Positions 55,630 to 64,000 of a stretch of DNA of 64,000 nucleotides are shown in pieces (the stretch's first letter is position 1; the number at the start of each line of letters is the position of its first letter). The translations under genes and the position numbers were made by a program. Location of the stretch: contig NC_133334.1 in assembly GCF_042186555.1 (NCBI RefSeq), positions 26,088,971 through 26,152,970 of the forward strand. The letters are read 5' to 3'. The notes below the pieces were generated by a model. It ran no database searches. It worked only from the letters and a program-made list of their open reading frames with translations, and was not told the origin of the DNA. The DNA comes from Aquarana catesbeiana (Eukaryota; Chordata; Amphibia; Anura; Ranidae).

Positions 55630-58305
55630 GCCCAGGGGCACTGCCCCCCTAATCTCCACCACCACCAACAGTTCCATTCGCACCATCATCAACGCCACCC
55701 CTGAAGCAGCGGCATCCTTCAGACCATCATCTTCTCAGCAACAGAAGCAGCGGCACCCTTCAGGACCACCATTTCCTCAGCAACCTCACCATCGCTACAT
55801 CAGTATCATCACCGCATCATGCTACCTTCATCAATTTTCTCACCATGTGCAACTTCAAATACTCAGCGGACGCTCTCCACAGGCTAAGAAATATCACCTC
55901 AACATTAGCAACTTCCATTCATAAAATACTACAGAAAGAACAATTACTAAGGACCAACCTACAATCAACAATCAAATAAAGGAAGACAACAATTCAACCA
56001 CAACAATTAGCATGCGCTCTGATCAACACTAGATCTGCAGTCAAGCACAGACTGGAAGTACACGACTTCATCACCCAAAACAACATAGATTGCCTCTACA
56101 TTACGGAAAGCTGGCTAACACCCGACTGCAACGCCATCCTAACCGAATTAGTACCTGAGTACTACAGGATCCTACTGAGCACAGAATAGGAAAAAAAGGA
56201 GGAGGCCTAGCAGTGATCTTCAAATCTCACCTTGCGCTCATCAAACCAACTGTACAGAACTCAGTGCCTTTCATGGAGACACTCACCCTACATCTTCAAA
56301 CACCCCAAGACACTATTCACATACTTCTATGTTACAGACCACCAGGACCAAAGACCAATCTCCTTACACCCTTCACAGAATTCATGTCAACTCACACCCT
56401 GAAAACCAAAAACTTTTTGGCACTTGGAGATTTCAACCTCTGGGCAAACTCCACCCAAGACCCTATCGCCACCGCCTGAATTAACCAACTGAAAGAATTA
56501 GGTCTTCAGCAACTGATAAATGCTCCTACACATGGTTCAGTACACATCCTGGACCTCATCTTCAAACAAAATATGGACGTCAACATATTTGACAACCTAC
56601 CGCTACGATGGATGGATCACCACGCTATCAAATTTAAAATCGCTACCAACACCACCCTCCAAAAATGGAAACACGCAATAACAACACGCTAGACAAGATC
56701 TCAGAAGAAACTACACTCCGAACTCTTCAAAAAAACATTATCAAACAAAATAGCAATGCTAAACTTAAACCACTTAACGGAACAAACACTCAACTCCTTA
56801 AACAAGGCATTACTACAAACAGCGGACTCAGTGGCTCCAAAAAATAGAACACACATCCGCAAAATAAACTCTGGATGGTTTAATGGCACTCTTACTTTAC
56901 TAAAGCAGGAACGCAGAAGAGCTGAAAGAGCCTGGAGAAGAAACTCCACAAAGGAAAACCACACAAACTGCAAAGCACTCACGGAGAAATATCACAAAGC
57001 AATCTTCAAATCAAAAAAGGAACATTTCTCAAACACCATCTCAACAGCCTTAAACCGCCCTCGGGAACTCTTCAAAATAGTCACCAAGACTATGAACCCT
57101 ACCTGCCTAGAGTCCCCAGGAAACAAAACCCAAGAATTTTGCAATGAGTTATTGGATTTTTTTTATCGACAAAATCGATAACATCCGGAAAACAATTCAA
57201 CAGAAAAAAAAAACAACCTCATTCAACTAAAGCATAAAGAAAAAATCGATACGAACATCACACAATCACCGAATTTTTCGCTGATCCCAATCACCACTGA
57301 CACCAACTAGGTTCACCCTTGTCACCAGTGCTCTTCAACATCTACATCCGCCCACTCCTCAAAATCATCAGAAAATCGGACCTCTGCTTCCACTCATACG
57401 CTGATGACACTCAACTCTACTTTCGCATCACCAGAGAAAAAGACCATCATCAACGACTAGAAAAATGCCTCACTTTGATAGACGACTGGATGACCACTAG
57501 CTCCCTCAAACTCAACTGATCAAAAACAGCGCTTCTTCTCCTACACGCAAACCAAAATTCCAAAACTAAGACCCATGGACACTTTCCACCATCTTTGGAC
57601 AGACCATCTTTCCAAGCACCAAAGCCAAGAGTCACGGAGTGATTTTTGACTCAGAAATGTCAATGGATGCACAAATAGGATCGGTAGTCAGCGGATCTCA
57701 CCATCTCCTCCGCCTGCTACATAGACTCATCCCCTTGTTCCAGAAGAGGACAAAGCAGCAGTATTTGGAACAATCATTAATTCCAGACTCTACTACGCAA
57801 ATTCCCTCTACATAGGACTACCCCAATATCAGCTTGCGCGCTTACAACTCATTCAAAACACGGCGGCAAGACTGTTAACAGGAAAAAAACCCTGGGAATC
57901 CATCTCCCCTTCCCTGAGGAGCCTACATTGGCTAACCGTAAAGAATCAAATCACTTTCAAGACCCTCTGCCTCACCCACAAATGTATACAAGGAAACGCT
58001 CCTCAATACCTATGCGAGAAAATAAAACGCTACACACCCAATCGCAGTCTTCGATCCTCTAACCAAAACCTCCTCCTTATTCCCAAACCTCGCTACAAAA
58101 CAAAGGGAGAACGAAGATTCGCAGTCCAAGGAACGCTCTACCGACTTACATTCGCATGCAAGAAAACCATCAAGCCTTCAGAAAAAAACTCAAGACCTAC
58201 CTCTTCTAAGAAGCTGGACAACACAGGACGGATCTAGCGCCTTGAGGCGATTCAGTTCGCATTTGCAGCGCTATACAAATCATTCATTCATTCATTCATT
58301 GAATC
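55630..58305 (+). pseudogene. L2-type LINE, nearly full ORF2 but broken
   Basis: Non-LTR retrotransposon with endonuclease and RT. Readable blocks: ALINTRSAVKHRLEVHDFI, DCLYITESWLTPDC, LLCYRPPGPKTN and FLALGDFNLWANS (endonuclease), FKSKKEHFSNTI, PLSPVLFNIYIRPLL and YADDTQLYFRI (RT motif C, near 57399). The C-terminal QNTAARLLTG-like and LWLTVKNQ blocks follow, then FRKKLKTYLF. Many stops and frameshifts (for example 56188, 56477, 56845, 57180). Ends with GCGCTATACAAAT and an (ATTC)n tail (58280-58300). Confidence 0.85.
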
Positions 58306-58366
58306 CTATAAAGAGTTTGTAGCGTTGTCCGTCCAAGTTTTGAAAGTCTTTTTAGTTGCAGACAAA

Positions 58367-58515
58367 AGCATCATACACATGATCGGATTTTCCGATGGGA
58401 ATTGTGTGATGACAGGCTGTTGGCGGAAAATCCGACCGTGTGTACGCTCCATCGGACAATTGTTGTCGAATTTTCCGCAGACAAATGTCTGCTGTCGGAT
58501 TTTCCGAGCGTGTGT
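58367..58515. mobile_element. MITE of the GTACACACGATCGGA family (G1), short
   Basis: Left ATACACATGATCGGATTTTC and right CGGATTTTCCGAGCGTGTGT, inverted. The 58516-58700 flank is also found inside the 60351-61084 element (CACCATTATCC...TGTAGTTTTTAAGA words), so it may be the rest of a larger copy. Confidence 0.6.
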
Positions 58516-58763
58516 GTATGCGTCTTTTATTTGGGCTATTTAAGTTACCACAGCACCATTATCCTGTAGTTTTTAAGATCAAAGTTACAACTATGTTGGT
58601 GTCCCTTGTCAATTTTACATTGTATTTTTTTAAATGTAACTGCCTACTCCCAAACTGTCATTTGAAGTAAAACACATAGCCAAGTATTATTCTACACAAT
58701 TTTTTTTATTGTGCATTAAAAAAGAAAACAAATAAAATTAGACATGATATCTGCCAATAGAAC

Positions 58764-59285
58764 TTAAAGTGGTTGTAAAGGTTCATTTTTTATTTTTTAA
58801 AAATAACAAACATGTCATACTTTCCTCCACTGTGCAGCTCGTTTTGCACAGAGTGGCCCCGATCCTCCTGTTCTGGGGTCCCACGGCGGCTGTCTCGGCT
58901 CCTCCCCTCAATAGTTAACCTTGTCGGGAAGCTCTCTCCCGAGGGGGTTACCTTGCGGGCGCGCTCCCGTCTCATACACTCTGCGTCCATAGGCACAGAG
59001 TGTATGTCTCGGTCCCGCCCCCCATCGGCTGTGTCATTTGGATTTGATTGACAGTAGCACGAGCCAATGGCTGCGCTATCATCAATCTATCCAATGAAGA
59101 GCTGAGAAGACCGGGCCTAGAAGAGCCAAGAAGCCAGCGTGTTCTTGACGCGGGATTTTCGATGGCTCAGGTAAGTAAACTGGGGGGGGGGGGGGGCTGG
59201 GAGGCCTGTAACTATCAGATGTTTTTTCACCTTTATGCATAGGATGCATAAAGGTAAAAAAACAGAAGGTTTGCAACCCCTTTAA
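58764..59285 (+). mobile_element. piggyBac-like MITE (family P1, copy 3)
   Basis: TTAA at 58764-58767 and 59282-59285; ends AGTGGTTGTAAAGGT and GGTTTGCAACCCCT. Same orientation as copy 2. Confidence 0.8.
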
Positions 59286-60347
59286 CCAAAAAGTGCATTC
59301 TAGGCATCCAAAAATATACCAAATCAAATCATTATTAGTCAACCAAACGCTACCCCCTTAAGAGCTGCTGAGTTTTGGGTCCTCCTATAGTCTGCACAGC
59401 CAGGCAACATGCATTTTCCAACTTGCATCCAAAGTCAGTAACCAGTCTGTGGGCTTGTTTTTTGTTGTTTTATTGAGGGTAAACAAATTGGATAGGGTAT
59501 ATAGGATGCCCATCTTGACTTGAAATAAACTCTTCCTAGTTCTGCACAAAAAAAATGCATAAAGATGGATCCTTGACTTTCTACTCTCTCTGGAGTGGCT
59601 TCTGTCTCTCAACAGATCAGTAACACAGTCTCTGTAAGGAGCACTTTGTCCCCTTTAAATGAACCTCTTCAGACCCCAGCTAGAAACTTCCAGCCCACCT
59701 GGCTGCCTGAAGAGTATCCCAAAGCAAGGGATTCCAGAACAGGCTTGAAGCATCGTCCCAGAGAGAACTGGTTGGGCATGGCACCTAGCAGCCCACTCCC
59801 TTGTAGGCCCTGGGGGTGGAGAGGTATTCACACTGTCCTTGTCCTGCATCTGAAGGTGAAACTGCTTTCAGGCCTTTTGCTGGGCTAATTCCTTTCCTGG
59901 CTCACAGGTTGTCTTTCCCTGGTGGGCTGCAGGGTGGTGGCGTTCCTCCTTCAGCTTCCTTCCGTCTTTCAGCCTCCAGTCTAAAGGCAGAACTCCCCTT
60001 CTCCCCTTCCAGGCCACACACGCAGCACTTCAACACTGCATCTAACACCGACTCCCCTGCTGGCCATATTTCCATAAATATTCAGATCAGCATCTTCTGG
60101 CCATCACCCACTATCTTCAAGAAACTTCTCCTGACCTGCAGAGCCCTCCAGCCTGACCTAAAGTAAACCCTCTGACTCACACCCAGGCTTCTAACAAGCC
60201 TCTATCTACACTACCCAACTATGTTCACAAGAGGGTGCTACATCAGCATTACATATATTGAAAACTATGTATGTGACCCTTTGGTGGTATCATGGGCTGC
60301 AGTTGAGACCCCGCAGAACCAATGGTCATAGCTTTTGCTCTTTAGAC
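59286..60347. other. Unassigned intron sequence
   Basis: Mixed composition, no gene or complete element recognised. Confidence 0.4.
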
Positions 60348-61087
60348 TTATGCCGCATACACACGATCGGATTTTCCGACGGGAAACGTTGGACGTGAGC
60401 TTGGTGGTATGTCCGATCGTGTGTATGCTCCATCGGACATTTGTTGTCAGACTTTCCGCCAACAAATGTTGGCTAGCATGTCTTCAAATTTTCCGCCAAC
60501 AAATGTGTATTTTCAAATGTGTACACAAGTCCGTCGGACAAAAGTCCAAAGTACAGACACGCATGCCCAGAAGCAGAAGAGGTCGGTCTTGTAAACTCGC
60601 GTTTGTAATGGAGAATTAACATTCTTGACGCGGCAAATTATGAAATCTCCAAATGAAGCGCACAATTCTCTTCTTCTTTAATGGGATAATAATGAAGCTG
60701 CTTTGCTGGTGATACTGATGGAGTTATTGCAAACACATTTTCAAAGGCTTTTTTTTTTTCTAGTGATATGAAGAATAATATTATTATCCTTTTTTTTTTT
60801 TTTTTTTTTTTGTGCAAGTTACCACAACACCATTATCCCGTAGTTTTTAAGAACAAAGATACAACTATGTTGGTGTCCCTTGTCAATTTTACATTGTATT
60901 TTTTCAAATGGAACTGCCTTCTTCCAAAATGTCATTTGAAGTAAAACACATAGCCAAGTATTATTCTACACAATTAACATTATTCAACCAAAAAAATAAT
61001 GTCAAAGCAATAACTCCAAGGCCAATAATAAATAACACATTATCTCCTCCGATTCCGCAACAGTCCGATCGTGTGTACGGGGCATTA
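60348..61087. mobile_element. Harbinger-like MITE (G1 family), TTA duplication
   Basis: Element 60351-61084 (734 bp) with ends TGCCGCATACACACGATCGG and CCGATCGTGTGTACGGGGCA and flanking TTA (60348-60350, 61085-61087). A 3-bp TTA duplication fits PIF/Harbinger. It ends 51 bp before the exon 5 boundary. Confidence 0.75.
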
Positions 61088-61135
61088 CAGTTCTTACTTG
61101 GGCTCTTACTAAATTCTCATTTTCTCCTCTTGTAG

Positions 61136-61549
61136 TACCACCGAAGATTTTGGACATTGCTGGAATAGATAATCTGATTCATGGGAAGAGCGCCAATCTA
61201 TCCTGGATGGTCTCAGGCTTTAAACCAAGAAACATTGAGATAAATGCCTATCTAGAGAGAGGTGATCAACAGCGAAAAATTGGTTCTTGGAAATACCCGA
61301 CACCACAAGGCCAGAATTATGATGTTGTAGATCACTCAGAGAGAGGGGAAGGAATTGAGCTCCTTGGGCAGGAAGAAAGAATACAACCTTTAAAACCAAA
61401 TTTTTCTTTCTTGTCCTACAATTGTCTTTGTTCTATAAGTATAACTCCGGACAAAAGGAAAGATAAAGGGGCTGAACTTGTCATAGAAGTAAAACACTCT
61501 TCTCTGAAAACTCTCCTCACTAAATGCCAGGAACTGACCATCAAAGGAG
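61136..61549 (+). CDS. Exon 5: atypical Ig C1-like domain after the membrane segment
   Basis: 138 codons between TTGTAG and G/GTAAGT, phase 1 at both ends, open throughout and in frame with exon 4. The sequence follows the C1 pattern: HGKSANLSWMVSGFKPRNI for strands A-C and AELVIEVKHSSL for strand F. However, the B-strand Cys is Trp24, the C-strand Trp is Ala38 and the F-strand Cys is Ile117. A CLC pair (Cys97, Cys99) lies earlier. With exon 4 included, the domain would be cytoplasmic, where a disulfide is not needed; if exon 4 is skipped it would be extracellular. No later exon was recognised, so the C-terminus is unknown. Confidence 0.72.
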
Positions 61550-63180
61550 GTAAGTTACAGAGATATATAACTGTATAAAAAATTGGAAAAGATTGCCTGA
61601 ATGTATATGTTAGGACACTCAGTGATAGGAAATCACTCCCAATAGGGACATATAGAAAAACAACTCCACATTTGGAAGAAGGGTTAGAACTTACATTAGG
61701 CCAAGATTTTTTCTTTTTTACTGTCTGTATCTTCTTTTCCCAAAGACATCACCCTCCTATTTTTTTACCCTTGACTGCTTGGAAATAAAACTGAAAGTGC
61801 AAATAAACCAAAAGAATCACCCCCCCCCCCCTTAAAATAATCACATTTTTTTCCTTTGCAGCCTGAAATGAAGACAGACGTAGTTTGTGTTTTATCCAGC
61901 AGTATTTACTATGTAGCAAGGTTCCAGGCCTCCTTTGGTTGAATGAGAACCTCCAGGGTCAAAGACAGCTGACACCCTTCTCTATGTAGTGGGTTGTGAG
62001 GCATGGTGGGTGCAGAGTAGTTAAAGTTATTGGGCGCCAGACACTTCTTGAATGTAAAAGAACGTTTATTCCTCTTAATAAACTTTTTGGGGGAGAGAGG
62101 GTTAGGGCCAGGACACCCTTAGGTAGTTGCAAGATTAATTGGCAGACTCCGAGACTTCAATAAGAGGACAGCCATGCAGAGAAAGGCATCCAGCAAGACG
62201 CCACATCTGCATGTGCAGGAATGCTGTCTCCTATGGCAACAGTCTTTAACAGTTCCTAACACAAAGTGTAACAGTTCTTTCACTTTCACCACAATCACTC
62301 CTTGTTCTCCAGCCCACTGAGCTCCCAGTCTCTCGCTAGACCCGCTGCTTCACTGCTACTAAATCCCTGGAGCTCCTCCAATCTTTACGGTGGTATCTTC
62401 CTCAAGCGTCACCCCGCTTCTCTGCTGGGTCCCTAGCTTGGCCCTCTAGATACTTCTCAAACTTCACCCCACTGACCTGCTCAGTCCCTGGCTTGACACA
62501 CAAGGCTGCTCTGCAAACGTCACCTCCACTGGCTGGGCCCCTGGCTTGATACCCACTGAAGTTTCTCGATTCTTCACCATCCCTGGTTGGTGAGAATGCT
62601 GCTCTGGTACTTGCTTCAGTTACTCACTGTAGTCCCTGGTAATTAGGAGGAGAGTCCCTTAGTGGCGACAGCTTCCCTCCAACCACAACAGGTTCTCCGG
62701 TCGGCAGAACAGTCACTTTTGGTTGGACTGAAAGCTACAGTCCCAACCCTGCGCTGCTTTCGTGCTTCTGGATAGGCCCTCAGACAGCCTGGCAGCCAGA
62801 TGTGCCCAGGATAGGCAGTCCTAGCAGCCCGGGCAATACAACACACGTCCAGGTGGCACAGAACCCCCCGATCTCCTGACTCCACCCAAATATATAGGTT
62901 CTCCCAGCAGGCCAAGGGATTCAAGAAAACCCCTGCCCATTGGCTGAGATGCCCCATATACCCATAATCTGACCTTGCGTTGCCCTCCTTGTATCTAGTA
63001 CCACCAAGTACCCAGCCATCTAGTGGCAGAAGAGAAAAGTGCAACCAGGCCAAACTTAGGGAGAAATCAGTGGATCTCTAACAATTAACCAAGATGACTA
63101 TTCCTGGCAAGTAAATTTCAAGGAGCAACCCTGACTAAACTCCAGGGTGCTACACTTACAACATCAAAGTGAAAGAAATA
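61550..63180. other. Unassigned sequence downstream of exon 5
   Basis: No further exon of the Ig gene could be identified with confidence. There is a C-run near 61817 and T/A-rich stretches. A 136-codon minus-strand frame at 62643-63053 has no recognisable domain. Confidence 0.4.
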
Positions 63181-63520
63181 GCACCAACATGCCAGAAAAA
63201 AATAAAAACAAATCCAAAAACAGAATCACCGAGTTGGAAAAAGGATCCACCCCCTTGTGTCAGTATTTTGTTGAACCACATTTTGCTTTAATTCCAGTCT
63301 TCAGTCTGTTGGGATATGTCTCTACTAACTTTGCAGATCTAGACTTTGCAATATTTGGCCACTCTTCCTCGCAAAACTGCTCATAATCCATAACAGGGTA
63401 TTTTCACCTCCATGCTTTACTGTAGGAATGGTGTTATCTGGATGGTGAGCTGTATTGGATTATATAATTTGGTGTTCAGGCCAAATAATTCAATTTTAGC
63501 CTCATCTGACCACCTTAACC
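63181..63520 (-). pseudogene. Tc1-type transposase relic, reverse
   Basis: On the minus strand, broken Tc1 transposase text: a TIPTVKHGG-like block near 63420-63400 and an ELFGLN-type block near 63490, with many stops. Shorter and more decayed than the copy at 1403-2372, and of a different Tc1 subfamily. Confidence 0.65.
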
Positions 63521-63790
63521 ACTTGCTGACCAGCCACAGTACATATACTGCGGCAGGTCGGCTCTATTGTGCAAAACAACGTACCTGTACATCGTTTCAT
63601 GCAATAGATATTATGGGTGCAAGCGTGGGTCTGTCGGACTCGATGTCCGCTGGCCACCTGCGATCGCTCCACAGAGAGGCAGAATGGGGATCTGCCTATG
63701 TAAACAAGCCGGATCCCCGTTCTGACAGGGGACAACATGGAGATCTGCTGTTCCTAGTGATCAGGAACAGCGATAAACACAGGAGGTCAT
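63521..63790 (+). mobile_element. Partial piggyBac-like MITE (P2-related)
   Basis: Begins TTAACCACTTGCTGACC and includes GATCCCCGTTCTGACAGGGG and TCCTAGTGATCAGGAACAG words that resemble the P2 family interior. Boundaries approximate. Confidence 0.5.
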
Positions 63791-64000
63791 CTGCTTGGCA
63801 TAGGCACCATTCACAAAACAGTTTACATTTTCTCAATGAATTCAAAGTGTTCCTTGAGATGAAGTTTGTGATATCACCACCCCACCTGTCCACCTCCTTC
63901 AAACAGATCACGCTTTGCATTCATTAAGAAAAATACAAAGCATTCTCTGAATGGCAGCCATGCTGAGCGAGCGATCCCATGTGCTGCTTGCCACAGGACC

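Larger units (their letters stand above)
53896..61135 (+). other. Intron 4
   Basis: 7.2 kb filled with MITEs, an L2-type LINE and unassigned sequence. No other coding exon recognised. Confidence 0.65.

Noticed and set aside
62643..63053. 136-codon minus-strand frame downstream of exon 5
   Set aside because: No domain, no splice or start context, and unrelated to the Ig gene on the other strand.

Overview
This window is vertebrate nuclear DNA, most likely from an anuran amphibian and probably a ranoid frog. That is an inference. It rests on an interrupted, intron-bearing immunoglobulin-superfamily gene, Tc1, L1/Tx1-type and L2-type LINEs, two GIY-YIG Penelope-like elements (PLEs), and dense short inverted-repeat elements with ends such as CCGTACACACGATCGGA. 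There are no operons, and no tRNA or rRNA genes were recognised.

Only one host gene is visible, on the + strand. Its five exons all splice in phase 1: a signal-peptide exon (14335-14422), an Ig V exon (49728-50087), an Ig C1 exon (53366-53692), a transmembrane exon (53800-53895) and an unusual Ig-like exon (61136-61549). The V and C1 domains resemble NCR3LG1/B7-H6, the NKp30 ligand. A triple GAAANN array about 100 bp upstream of the ATG looks like an interferon-stimulated response element. The last exon lies downstream of the membrane segment and lacks the canonical Ig cysteines. The gene continues beyond the recognised exons and its 3' end was not found.

Most of the rest is transposon sequence. 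Positions 1-14050 hold hammerhead-ribozyme relics, a broken Tc1 element, a 1.4 kb element with 10-bp target duplications, minisatellites (31-bp and 25-bp units) and LINE 3' ends. Positions 14.5-20.9 kb are a mosaic of foldback/MITE elements. Positions 20.9-45.6 kb, inside intron 1, are a nested LINE complex. One L1-type family (here L1-A) carries a second (L1-B) inserted at the same site in two near-identical copies, so the block was duplicated. PLE and hAT insertions then hit one copy or the other, and each copy preserves the empty site of the other's insertion. Positions 45.6-64 kb hold the remaining exons with minisatellites, MITEs and two L2-type LINE remnants.

The most novel-looking system is the 3.36 kb insertion at 31979-35339. 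It has no recognisable ORF, is built as a 2,023-bp-period head-to-tail partial dimer plus an inverted third fragment, carries two compact hammerhead ribozymes on the minus strand, and is flanked by a 14-bp target duplication. It looks like a non-autonomous, retrozyme-like PLE. Three further hammerhead-like motifs and one decayed one lie elsewhere in the window.
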